Position numbers and translations under genes: made by a program. 64,000 nt of DNA from Diphasiastrum complanatum (lineage: Eukaryota > Streptophyta > Lycopodiopsida > Lycopodiales > Lycopodiaceae). The stretch spans positions 27,576,107-27,640,106 of the forward strand of contig CM055094.1 in assembly GCA_029204225.1 (NCBI GenBank), written 5' to 3'. The notes beneath the pieces are model-generated. The model was not told the DNA's origin. It searched no databases and saw nothing but the letters and a program-made list of their open reading frames with translations. Of the stretch, positions 34,574 to 45,800 are shown in pieces (position 1 is the first letter of the stretch; every line of letters starts with the position of its first letter).

Positions 34574-35962
34574 CTAACCATAGAAAGCAGAAATTGCAAT
34601 GATAGGACGAATAGTTACCATTTTGGCTACATGTGCGAAGGTCTCCTCAAAGTCTATACCTTCCTGCTGCTCCAAACCTCTTGCAACTAATCGTGCCTTG
34701 TACTTGTTGAGTTGCCCATCCGCTCCATACTTCATCTTGTAGATCCACTTACATATGATAGGCGTCTTACCATCAGGTAGCTCAACCAAGTCCCACGTTT
34801 TGTTCTTCGATATAGCCTCCATTTCTGTTTCCATAGTTGCACGCCACTCCTTGTGTTCCTTTGCTTCGTTGAAAGTTTTAGGTTCTTGAGCCGTTAAGAT
34901 GGATCCCATTAGGGCTAGATTCATCTCTAATCTTGCAGGAGGTTTTTGATTCCTACTTGATCTTCTAAGCTCTCCCTGCTCACTAGATTCGGGAGTATCT
35001 CCCTTCTTTGCACCATCTGTGACTGATAAGTACCATTTAAATACTCTCTTGGGAATTTCAGCATCAGGCTTGCCTTTGTCCAATGGATTTTCTATATCAA
35101 AATCCACTTCCATCTTGACCTGTACTTTCGCTCCCTCATCAAAAGGTTCAATGATTACTTCAGATTGTTCACCTTGGCCCATCTCGTCAAATGTCGCATC
35201 CCTAGAAATTACAAGCTTTTGTGCATTTGTGTCATACATCCTGTATGCCTTGGCCTTCTCATCATATCCAAGGAAAATACACTTGATAGCTTTTGCATCC
35301 AATTTCCTTTGTTTCTCATCAGGAATATGAAAATAAGCATCACAACCAAATACTCTTAAATAAGAAATATTAGGTTTCTTTCCAGTAACAGCTTCATGAG
35401 GTGTCTTATTTTCCACGTATTTTGTAGAACACCAATTCAGGATGTGCGTAGCTGTGCTACAAGCTTCTGCCCAAAAGGTGTTTGGAAGACCCTTGCTTTT
35501 GGGCATCGCCCTGGCCATCTCAACAATAGATCTGTTCTTTTGTTTTGCAACTCTATTTTGCTGTGGTGAATAAGGTGTTGTAGTCTGCCTCTTGATCCCT
35601 TGATCTTTGCAAAAATCAGTAAATTTTGTCAAAAAATACTCACCACCTCCATCAGATCTCAAAGTTTTGATGCAACATCCTGTTTGCTTTTCAACTAATG
35701 CCTTGAATTCCTTGAACTTAGCAAAAGCATCTGATTTCTTGCTTATGAAATAAATCCAAATGCATCTGTTATAATCATCAATGAAGGTGATAAAGTAATA
35801 GTAGCCACTAAGAGATCTAGTCTGCATAGGTCCACATAGATCACTGTGGACAAGATCTAGAATGCCACTGGCTCTCCTTACTCCACTTTTGGGAAACCTC
35901 TCTCTGTGTTGTTTTCCCAAAATGCAACCTTCACAAATTTTTTCCTTCAAAAGAAATATCAA
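34574..35962 (-). pseudogene. Integrase and N-terminal RT of copia element C, catalytic Glu lost
   Basis: The 462-codon frame covers the integrase zinc region (CEGCILGKQHRERFPKSG), the first Asp (LVHSDLCGPMQ), the second Asp (IKTLRSDGGGEY) and the region of the Glu. There, the usual PQQNGVAERKNR reads PQQNRVAKQKNRSI, so the catalytic Glu is Lys. YLRVFGCDAYFHIP, IKCIFLGYDEKAKAYRM and LVISRDATFDE follow, then the RT entry motif (WRATMETEMEAISKNKTWDL). It is the longest open frame in the window. Confidence 0.93.
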
Positions 35963-36134
35963 GCAATCCTATAACTAGATTACCTCTTTGGAGAATCTGT
36001 AAACTTTGAGCACTAATATGACCAAATCGTTGATGCCAAAGATCACTTCGACTATCAACTGTGCTTACCATAGCTTGAGCAAAAGATCTCGCATTCAATT
36101 TGTCCATTCTCGTTGACTCTAGCTCCTGTAGCAA
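35931..36134 (-). pseudogene. GAG-pre-integrase segment of copia element C
   Basis: The frame reads SRSDLWHQRFGHISAQSLQI, the HxxxH start of the integrase zinc domain. It overlaps the end of the protease frame and the start of the integrase frame, which marks two frameshifts in a region that should be continuous. Confidence 0.85.
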
Positions 36135-36903
36135 TCACTTTGTAGTGATTCTTGATGTCTTTGACAAGACATTTGTCGCTGTCAAACTCAACCTTGAGTT
36201 GTTGATCAGCCATCGTTCCAACAGATAGTAGATTGTTAGCTAAGCCAGGTACATATTGCACATTGCTTATCCGCTTTATCTTCTCGCTGGCTAACTTCAC
36301 TGGTACTCCTCCAACTCCTTTAACAGATAGCAATTTGCCATCAACTTGTCCAACTTCATCACCATTGTGAGTTTCCTTGAGTTCTGAAAACCACTCTTTC
36401 CTTGAAGTCATGTGCTTGGATGCACCGCTACCAATGTACCAGGTATCCTTGGTTTCATCATTTGTCATTAATGCTGTAATGAACAATTTTGAGCTCTCAC
36501 CTGTATCATCTTCATATTGATCATCATCGTATTGATGTTGATCAGTATAATTGTTTTCATAATAATAATCATCTTGATGTTGATCAGCATAATTTTCCAC
36601 TTGCCCTTTGTCTTTTCTTTGTTCCATCTCCTTTTGTTTCTTGAAGCATTCAAGCTCCCAGTGGCCAGGTTTGTTGCAATACGTACAATTTCCAGGTTTA
36701 TTTTGCCTGGAATAGCCGTGTCCTTGACCTCGGCCTTGATTCCAGTTGCCTCGATTTGGGCCATCATTGGATTGTTCTTGAAATTGTTGGAATGATCCAC
36801 GATTTGAGTTTTCACCTCTTGATTGGTGTCTTCCACGACCAAATCTACCACCACGTTCCCTGACTGCAAGAGCTTGATCAAATTCCCTGTTGTGATGACT
36901 CAA
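36055..36903 (-). pseudogene. Nucleocapsid and protease of copia element C, protease Asp lost
   Basis: After an Arg-Gly-Asn-rich stretch the 282-codon frame has CTYCNKPGHWELEC, an intact zinc knuckle, then an Asp-Tyr-rich segment. The protease site reads WYIGSGASKHMTS, where the catalytic Asp of DSG has become Gly (codon GGT). ISNVQYVPGLANNLLSVGTM follows as expected. The change alone should abolish Gag-Pol processing. Confidence 0.92.
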
Positions 36904-37482
36904 GTTCTCTTGACGTTGTTCTTCCTACAAAAGCAATCCACCTAACTCTTCATAGGTTGGAAGATTTTCCCGTGTGGCTATACTTGTCACAAACATCTGA
37001 TGTGACTCACTCAAACTATTCAATGTCAACTGCACGATCTCATGATCCTGTACTCACTCTCCAACTGCTGCTTATTGGTCACGAATCTCTTTGATCTTCA
37101 GTAGATGATCAACAACAGTTGCACCATCATCCATCCGCAATGTGTGCAGCTTCGTCTTCAGGAATAGCACTCGAGATGTGTTTGTGGTCTCAAACAATGC
37201 CTTCAACGTATCCCATGCTTCTTTTGGTCCTTCTGAATCCGAAATGTAGGGAATAATTGCATCTCTAACTGATAAGTTGATGACAATATGTGCTTTCCGT
37301 TTTCTCCTGTCAAATGCCCGTTGATCTTCTTCAATCAATGGCCTTGTCTCTTCACCTGTCACGATCTCCCATAGCTCCTTTTCCATCAAAATGTTCTTCA
37401 GTTTGAATTTCCAAACTGCATAGTTGTCGGCTCCTTCCAATTTGCTTGACTCATTGAGGACACTCTCGCTTAGAGTTGCCAT
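36904..37482 (-). pseudogene. Gag capsid of copia element C
   Basis: The frame starts MATLSESVLNESSKLEGADN, then YAVWKFKLKNILMEKELWEI, a standard copia Gag start. EAWDTLKALFETTNTSRVLF, LKTKLHTLRMDDGATVVDHL follow to codon 136. Three in-frame stops (TAA, TGA, TAG) interrupt the same reading frame between 37072 and 36930, after which it joins the nucleocapsid. The stops fit single changes from Leu or Gln, Arg and Gln codons. Confidence 0.9.
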
Positions 37483-37592
37483 TATTGGATAGACAAGTCC
37501 CGATCACAAAAATGGCTCAGTCTGAGCACACAACTTAGTCTCCAACATGTCGTAGAACTGTATAATAAATTATTATTTTTGGCTATACACCT

Positions 37593-37832
37593 GATATCAG
37601 AATGGAGCACGGAAGTACGACTGCTCAGGATCCTCTTTAACTTGTGCGCGTGGATCCGATATTGGAGCATGCGATCGGACTGGAGCGCGGATGTGCAACT
37701 GTTCGGAATTCTTTTTAGCTCGTGCGCTTGGATCCGATATCGGTACGAACATGCGATATCGGACTGGAGCGCAGATGTACGACTGCTCAGGTTTCTCTTC
37801 AGCTAGCGCGCTTGGATCCGATATTGGTACGG
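37593..37832. repeat. Three tandem ~80-bp repeats in the copia C leader
   Basis: Units start near 37593, 37673 and 37754. Each contains GGACTGGAGCGC (first copy AATGGAGCACGG), then CGACTGCTCAGG, a run like TCTCTTTAGCTCG, and CTTGGATCCGATAT. They lie in the untranslated leader between primer site and gag. No coding frame is preserved among the units. Confidence 0.85.
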
Positions 37833-38351
37833 AAAAAAAAAAGGAGAGAATATAAAAACTTTCAGAGGGAATATTCTAGATTCCCTACTTCGACGCGGCG
37901 GCTACGTCGCCTCCTCTTTGCTTAGATTTCGAAACGAGTGATTGTTCAAACTAATGTGAAAGGTATTGAGCCTCAAAGCTCTAAATGGCAATACTAGACA
38001 CTGTCTGGTGTGATTTGCAGTAACCCCAAACAAACAAATGAAAGATTTCTTGGCACAACTCTCTGACAAATGACACTTTTCACAAAGATTAAAAAAATAC
38101 TGTAAAACTTTTCCCACTCAACATATTTTCAATTTGTCTGATGCTACCCTGGCCTTTCCAATGCCTCCGGGACTGTGTCTTCGTTCCCCACCAATAACTG
38201 TGAGCTCCAAAACCTGCAAAATACATCAACAAGGATTTCTTCCAGTCGTTTTTTGTCTCTCCAAGCTTTCACCTCCTGTGAAGGACTTTCTCACTTCGTT
38301 GCGGAGCCTGTGACAAGCTGTATCCACTGATCAGGCACGCAGGACTATCGT

Positions 38352-38364
38352 AGCTCTGATACCA
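38352..38364 (-). promoter_or_regulatory. Primer-binding site of copia element C
   Basis: The element strand reads TGGTATCAGAGCT right after the 5' LTR's terminal CA. Twelve bases match the initiator tRNA-Met primer site. Confidence 0.9.
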
Positions 38365-38629
38365 TGTCAAGAATCAGATATGCAACATCAAGCATTCACC
38401 ATAAGCAATCACCAAGTAGGGAGGCGGAAGAAGAACACACAATATCACTCTATCACACTACTATCATACTGAATATAAAATGTACATATAAACCCTGAAC
38501 CTTGAAAAAGAGAGAAAACCTACGAATAGACTAATAGACTAGCCTACGACTAATTACAGCTGGTAACAACTGTGAACATTAATGTACATCGTAAACAGTA
38601 ACAATGAAGTTTATCATTGATTTCTAACA
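38365..38629 (-). repeat. 5' LTR of copia element C
   Basis: It is the partner of 33083-33347 with about nine differences and no length change. It would carry the promoter of the element; no strong TATA is obvious on the element strand. Confidence 0.95.
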
Positions 38630-38634
38630 ACAGT

Positions 38635-39781
38635 CACTCAACTTAAAAAAGACTTTTAACACCTAAAAGCAATGTGTAATAAATTCAAGAACCCACGTAG
38701 TTATGAAAACCATGATAGTTAGAGGTAGTTCATTAAGCTCGTCGTATTTCAATATAGAAAAATGGACCACAATCTATATATATTTAACTCATGAATAGAT
38801 TAACTATTGCTATAAAATTTATCTCATGTGCTACTTATGCTAGGAGACTATCCTATACCACTATTTGCTTAGAGGAGAATGCCCTCGAAAGATGAAGATA
38901 GATGATAGGCCAAGCCTGCATTATCCAAAATCGTCAGTCTTTGTGTGTCTTGCTATTATTGTTGCTCATGTTAGATTCCGTCCAACAATATGGGGATTTG
39001 ACTTTTACTGATGGTTCTCACCATGGGAAGTTGACTCTCATGCTTCATCTTCTTCACTCTGGTGCTAGGTACATCCTAGTTTCACTTGTCTTCTAATGCT
39101 ATCTTCGACATCACCATGATCCTCAACAATCTCATTGAATTAGTTGTTAATAGAGAATGTGTTAAGCCACCATGTCAATTTCTCTCAAAACCATCATCCT
39201 AGCTAGCTCTACAATGCTCTTCATTCCAACACTTAGTGGCCATCCATGGGTTGTCATGGGGTAAATGTTTCTCATGCAATGTTAATAGATTGACGGCTCC
39301 TTTAGAAAATGACGACACCCAACCTTAAAGAGAAAATACATGTTGCTTCATTTTATGGTGTACCAAAGGTTATCTCTTCTCTTCTCAAAGTTTGTTTGTG
39401 TCTTATGATCATTCATTGTTTTTCTTCTAGTACATCACTTGGGGAGCTTCCCTCCATGTGTCTTTGAGACCTCTTCGATTTCCACCAGCAACTTTTGATT
39501 GGTCCTTAGAGATGTACCAAGTTGTGTTTCCCTTTAATTGCCTCCATTGTTGTCCTTGCCACTCCAAGATCTTTGACACTCCATTGTTGTCCTTGCCACT
39601 CCAAGATCTTTGACACATGTCAAGTTTGGAGCACAACGGCTCCAAGGTGTTCCACAGTGTCCCTTTTATGCATCAACAAAACTTGAGGAGCCCGAGTCTT
39701 CGTGGACACACCGTGTTGTCCCTTCTATGCACCAACCACACGCAACACCAATTCAGCAGAGCAATGTGCCCGCTTGTTCTT
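38635..39781. other. Intergenic sequence, no gene recognised
   Basis: No ORF here carries a known domain. It includes a perfect 37-bp tandem duplication (39543-39579 and 39580-39616). Its right edge passes into a gypsy integrase scrap. Confidence 0.5.
39543..39616. repeat. Perfect 37-bp tandem duplication
   Basis: The unit starts TCCATTGTTGTCCTTGCC and ends TTTGACAC. The two copies are identical and adjacent, so the duplication is recent. Confidence 0.95.
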
Positions 39782-40015
39782 GTCATAGATTTTCAGTTAC
39801 ATGGTTTTCCCCACTCTATCCTCTCTGATCGAGATAGTAAATATAATTCTACTTTCTAGATGGAGCTTATGTGCATTTTGGATGTTACAGTTGATGGCCA
39901 ATATGAGGTCCTTAAAATCTATCTCAACAGAGTAACAAACCCAACAAAAACTCTTATCCGACCTCGCTACTCTTGGGACTCGAGGACGAGTTTAAGATAG
40001 GGCCTCATGTGACAT
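39782..40015 (+). pseudogene. Chromovirus-like integrase and pol end scrap
   Basis: The frame ending at 39859 reads LHGFPHSILSDRDSKYNSTF, the second Asp region of a gypsy integrase. About 100 bases later (39960-39995) is a TCTTGGGACTCGAGGACGAG phrase, which in plant chromoviruses is found at the end of pol just before the polypurine tract and LTR. The stretch between is deleted relative to a full element. It sits about 650 bases upstream of the UFD2 start codon. Confidence 0.55.
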
Positions 40016-40663
40016 TGTGTAAACCTCTTCTGACTCGTCAAGGCACGAATGGGTATTAGGGTGTGCAGTGACATGGCCCTCCATTGTTGCCAAACACAAG
40101 GTCATGGGGTTTATAGCCCATCCCGTGCCCTAAAATACTCAAGGTAAGGCTCTCTATGGGATTTGTCCTTAAGAGAAGACATACCTGCCCTAAAAGCAAA
40201 GGCTGGGCCCAAAAAAATACAGAGTAGTAACCTTATTGATCTTTTCTTTTGGCTGTCTGTGCAGATAGAGATCGAAGGAAAGCATGCAGCGTTTCTCTGT
40301 TCCTTGCGAGATTGTTCCCATCTGCACAAGGGAGAGCTCTACCCTCCAGGGATGCTCGGGCGGTGGCACAGAAGAAGAGCTTTGCGATTGGGAAGCAATG
40401 GTTTGATAGCTCTCAGCAATAGAGCTCGCAGACTGCCGCAGCAGTTTCTCATTCACAGTTTCAGTAAATCGCAATTTTTTCAGTGCATCAATTCTTTCTG
40501 CAAAGGTTGGGAAGATTCTGGTGGATCAGGGTAAGTTGTTATAGGAGTACATCCGATTACTTCTTACCTGTTGGCATTCAAGTGGAAAGCTTTGGTGATA
40601 CTGAAGGGTTTGGCCATTTTGGTAGTGAATCGGGCTCATCCTAGGGTTTTCATCTCATTGATC
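40016..40663 (+). promoter_or_regulatory. Upstream region and probable 5' UTR of the UFD2-like gene
   Basis: No clear TATA box is seen. From about 40250 the sequence becomes richer in G and C. CAGG|GTAAGTTG at 40530/40531 is a strong splice donor, and several AG acceptors precede the ATG (for example at about 40580 and 40623), so a 5' UTR intron is likely. In-frame sequence upstream of the ATG at 40664 (from 40571) has no similarity to the family and is probably untranslated. Confidence 0.45.
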
Positions 40664-41505
40664 ATGGCCGTTGCCAAGGCGGGCAAGAGTCCGGAAGAGA
40701 TTGAAGATTTCATATTGAGGCGTGTCTTCCAGGTGACAGTGTTGCCTGCGACGGAGCACTCAAATAACCTAATATACCTGGAGCAAGTAGCAGCGGAGTT
40801 GTTGAGTGAGAACAAGGCTATCCTTCTCTCCCGTGATGTGATTGAGCGAGTTTTGATGGACAGGTTATCAACATTGTATCCAGGTCATGAGGCACCTTTT
40901 GATTATCTCGTTGGCTGCTATCGCCGAGCCGTGGAAGAGCATCGCAAGGTGCAAAACATGAAAGATAAAATCCTAATGGCATCAATGCAAGATGTGTTGA
41001 ATCAAGCAAAAGAGCTGGCCGTTTCTTACGCAGGAATCACGCTTTTACATCCAGAAACTTTTCCACAGCCTCATAAAATACCCTCTACTAGCAGCTCTCT
41101 TTTACTAACCCTAATCCTTGCTGATGTTTCACCAAGCACAGGATTAGACAGAAATCCTACTAATTCTGGAACAGTTATTCCACCTGGATTTCTTGACCAC
41201 TTCTTCAAAAGATTTGAAGGGGATGAATTGTCCTCCATTCTAGATGGCGTTTTTAAAGGTCTACAAGGAAGTGTGATGTCAGTTTCTCCTCTAGGGCACT
41301 TTCAGGGCCCTTTGAGAGCATTAGCCATGTTAGTATCCAATTATCCTGCTGTGGCAAAAGCACTTGTGAGTCATCCCCTTTGGCTTCCAAGGGGGCAGCA
41401 CGTGAATGGGCGAGTACTGGAGGTTTCTAGTCTTCTGGGGCCCTTTTTACATATCAGTGTCATTCCCGATCATCCCTTGTTTGGCAATGGCGAACCAAAT
41501 GTGAG
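40664..41505 (+). CDS. UFD2: UFD2 exon 1
   Basis: The ATG at 40664 is chosen because SPEEIEDFILRR follows at the family position; the Met at 40571 adds 31 unrelated residues. It contains SRDVIERVLMDRLS, YLVGCYRRAVEEH, PPGFLDHFFKR and LVSHPLWLPRGQHVNGR. It ends GTGAG|GTGATT in phase 2. Confidence 0.92.
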
Positions 41506-42812
41506 GTGATTGTCTTGAGTTAGGCTTGTGGTTTGATTGTGTTTTCCAGACTTTTAGAGTTGTTATGATTTCCAGGTTATTGTTGGTTATTCCGTATTTT
41601 CATGTTCTATGGAGTTGAAGCTCCCCATCCGAAGAATGTTCTTGCTAAATAAGGTTTTCAGATATCCTTTAGGTACGAGGGACAAGAGGCAAATGTTTCA
41701 CTCATGCCTTTTTATGGTTTCTCAGGCAGCAGTGCTTCTCTGACGTCGCATCACGCCGCCCTGCAGATTTGTTGTCTTCTTACACAACAATCAAGACTGT
41801 GATGCACCAGCTGTATGATGGTCTCCATGAAGTTTTGCTGAAACTTCTCAGGTCTGCTGAGACTAGAGAGAACGTGTTACATTTCCTGGCAGACACAGTT
41901 CAGAAGAATTCAGGACGTGCACAAATGCAGGTATTTTCCCACTTTTTATATCCAAGAAAAAGTGAAATATTTGCGCATTCTAGACATTTTTGGGAGAGCT
42001 TGCAGTTGCCTGTATTATGTCTGATATGCATTTGCAATGTTTTATATGTAGGCCAATCCTTTCACAAATGCCAGTAATGGTATGTTTATCAATCTGAGTG
42101 CTGTCATGTTGAAACTGTGTGAGCCTTTTTTGGATCCATCTTTATCGAAGAAGGACAAAATTGACCCAGCATATGTTTTACATAATGGAAGGATTGATTT
42201 CAGGTATGTTCATTGTCAAAGGCATTTTCTAACTTTTTGCAGCTGTGAAGAAGGCTGCCATGCTTTCAAGTTTCATGTACAGCTCTAGTGATTGTTCTAA
42301 TACGTTGAACTTTCTATTTTGGTCTCTTTTCTGTTAGATAGGCAATAAGGATTTCCTATTTGTATGGTTTGTGAGACTTGCAGGATAAATTTTTATTTTT
42401 TAATTGTTAATTTTGAGTTGCTGCTTGCAATGAAGCTTTTTCTGGTTTTTGTTTCCATTTCCATTTAAACCCTGTTATCCTTGCACTCACAGCTAATGAA
42501 CTGCAGTGGTTTAACTGCTATCCATGCAACATCTGAGGAACTTGCAAAGTGGGTAGATGCACGGAACTATGTGCGCGTGGAAGGCTTTAGGCAGGCACAG
42601 CTACAACAGGAACAGGAAGAAATGCGACGTCTACAATCTCAAGAAGCATCAACTTCAAGCAGCTTAACTTCAAAGACCTCTTCTAGACAGTTCGCTTCTT
42701 CGGATAAATCAAATTTTTCGTTTATATGCGAATGTTTCTTCATAACGGCAAGAGTGCTGAACTTGGGATTTCTGAAAGCATTGTCGGATATAAAAAATTT
42801 AGTACAGGTTGG

Positions 42813-42844
<32 letters not shown>

Positions 42845-45800
42845 GACACAGTGAGGGACCAAGAATGTCTCCCAGCCTGTGTAAAAGGATTATGTTCTAA
42901 TTGATTTAACATGTAGCTATGGAGCATAAAATATGGGCAGAGGTGTTAATTTTCAATTAAAGCAACAATCTAATGGTTACCTTCCATAAAATCAGCTGTG
43001 CAGACAAAGGATAATGCTGTAAAAGGTGGATGTAACAAGTTCTCTCAAATAGCAATCTCCTTATCAAACACAAGCCCATGATGAGCTCGAAGCTCCTCCT
43101 TAGCATAGCTTCACTGTGCCATAGGCTGCCATTATCTTGAGTCGCATGACCGTCAATCAACCTTGAGTCACATTGTTAGAATCCCCATCGTCGAATCCAG
43201 TCATTGCTAAGACACAATCAGGTGACGAATGCTATGTTACCGCCCATCCATAGAGGTACTGCCATTACCCTCGACCCTCACCTACCTACATGATGAGGCC
43301 TACATTATCGTCCTGACTTGACCAACAATGGAAGAGACCTTTTGACTAAGTCGCTCTTTCAAACGAACCTTAACTCCAATCGGAAGATCTAGCTAATAAG
43401 CGATCCGATTGATTTTCTTTACAGATACCGTGGAGATAGCTTATGACATTTTCCTGCCCTCAGCACCTTGAGGGATTTTAAGATACACCCAGGTTCCGAT
43501 CTCAAATTCTCGAGGTGAGCGACTGTGTTAGCATAAAACTGAGCTCTATCCTGAGCGGTAATAATACTTTCTTTGGTCATTTGCTGCATTTTTTGCATAT
43601 CTGCCAACAAATCTACTGCAGCTTACACCTTGAGACCTTTGAGTCCGACAGAAACTGGCGAATGCGGCTGAAAGCCATACATCAGCATAAGAGGATTGAA
43701 TCCGGTGGCAAAATGCTTCGCACTATTGTGCGCAAACTCAACCATTGGGAGATACTTTTTCCAATCAGACTGTCGGTGAGAGACATATGCTCTAAGCATA
43801 TCTTCCAACGTCTAGTTGATACGTTCAGTCTACCCATCAGATTTTGGGTGATCTGAAGAACTAAGACTAAGGGTTGTTTCAAGTTTATCAAAAATTGACT
43901 GCCAGCACTTGCCAGTAAATTTGGAGTCACAGTCACTAACAATATCATTCGGCAAGCCATACAATCTGAACAGCTTTTCAATGAAAAGCTGGGCTAGTTC
44001 AAATGCCTTGACAATTGATTTAGTTGATATAAGTTGCGCCATCTTGGTTAGCCTGTCAACCACGACCCAAATGGCATTGTGTGAACCTTCCTGGTTTTAG
44101 GTAGTCCAGTCACAAAATCCATTGACATACTTTTCCATTTCTTGTTGGGAATCTCCAAAGGATGTAGAAGAGGGGAAATTATATCAATTAGTACATTGGT
44201 TCAAAGTGGCAAGCTGCTGGTTTTGACATATGATGAAGCACTCTCATCTACTCTCTGATAACTTAGAAATATTTGGTTTCTAAGTGTAAGCAATCTAGAA
44301 GTATTCTTGATTTCATAGATTGTTTTTAGAGTATCCCGAGCTTCCTTGGCAGTGGTGCATCCTGCTACAGCCTCTTGTTGGCTGTCTGAGTCTTTGTGGG
44401 ATAACAAAGCATCTTTTTACCTTGGAGGAAACACACATGCCTCACCAAAATCAGTACCTTATGCTGATTTTCCTGTTTTGATGCTTACTTCTTATGATGA
44501 CGGTGTTGTCTTACCTCGTGTTGGTGAGCAGATCATTGGTAGTAAGATTCGGGAGGATGTGATGGTAAAAGAGTATCATACTCTTCTTTATGTTTCTTGT
44601 GGTAAGAAGACTTATGGAATCATGTGGGAACCATGGATGGATTGCAAATCCATATTTCGGCTTGTGGCTGGTTTTTTTGTTACTTACTTTGGATGGAGCA
44701 TGCTTGTCTTCACTCTTCGACTTGATGCTACCGCACTTCATATTCTACATCTCTTCTACATCGGGCATGATTGGGGCTGAGATTTGGGCTACTTCGACTA
44801 CTTCAAGCTCAAGTTTTTTTTTTGGCGGCATTAGGCTTGGACATCAAGCTACATCTTTTCTTTTTCGGCTACATGGAGTTTTGGGCAGCATGCAACACTT
44901 TGCATTTTGTTGCAATCTTTCATACTTCATGTCATGTTATGTTTTTACATTATCATTTAAGGAGGGTGTTAGAAATAATAAATGATAATGTTAGTTTCCC
45001 ATAAGTTACTTTGACCCAAAAGGTCGAGACTTGTGTAACCATGGGTTAGGTTTATTATTTAGACCATGTTAAGTTAGTTTTTAGTTAAGTTGGACCCAAT
45101 TTTGGTCTAGTAGTAACTCGTGGGTCCAAGTAAAGTCTAAATATGTTAAGGGACCCTATCTTGACTTTTGGAGGTGCCCTATAATTAGTAGTGGGTTTGG
45201 AAGGTTCTAGAACTTAGGGTTTGGAAGAGTCTAGGCCCTTGGAAGGCCTATTTATATGTACTCATTATTCATTTGTAATTCATTCCCTTTCCAGCATTGC
45301 TACTACTTTCTCTCTCCTTGAGGGCGCCTAACCCTCTCCCTTCTCTTTCTCTTTTTCTTCTTCTTCTTCTTCTTCTTCTTCTTGTATATGGAGATTGAAT
45401 GTTAGAAGGATCTTGGCAGTTTGATTTCCTACATACGCCTTGAGGGGTTTCCACACCCTCCTACTCTTTGAATGATCATTATGTTGGAATGAGTTTAGAG
45501 TTCTCTCTCTCTTGCTTTTGTCTTCTACTCCATAGCTGGTTTTTTTGAAGCTTTCATAATGTGCTTTCTATGTTGTTAAGATACTCCATAGCTAGGCCTT
45601 GGATTTCAGCATGGTATAAGATCAAGTTATGGTACCTGTGATGTAGGAAAGCTAGGACCAGATTTCTAGTCAGTTTTCAGAAAAGTTCAGGATCAGCCAA
45701 CCTGAAATTTGGGCGTTTCTCTGTAGGAGCATCGGATTTCTATGCTACTTGGACCATTGGACTACTGTTGGCAAGGGGAGTATTTTGACCCCAGATTTGC

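Larger units (their letters stand above)
33083..38629 (-). mobile_element. Full-length Ty1/copia element (element C)
   Basis: Two 265-bp LTRs, a primer site, a polypurine tract and ordered gag-protease-integrase-RT-RNase H sequence define a complete 5,547-bp copia. Flanks ACAAT (33078-33082) and ACAGT (38630-38634) differ at one base and look like the 5-bp target duplication. The LTRs differ at about nine positions (roughly 97% identity), so insertion is not very recent. Stops, frameshifts and two active-site substitutions show that the copy is not autonomous. It lies upstream of, and opposite in strand to, the UFD2-like gene. Confidence 0.95.

Noticed and set aside
40571-40663. Upstream Met extending the UFD2 ORF by 31 residues
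   Set aside because: The extension has no family similarity, while the Met at 40664 aligns with the family start; a splice donor at 40531 suggests that this stretch is UTR or intron.
42481-42506. Alternative exon 4 start at the CACAG acceptor upstream
   Set aside because: It creates a stop immediately after the junction; the next AG (CTGCAG) restores the conserved SGLTAIHA alignment.
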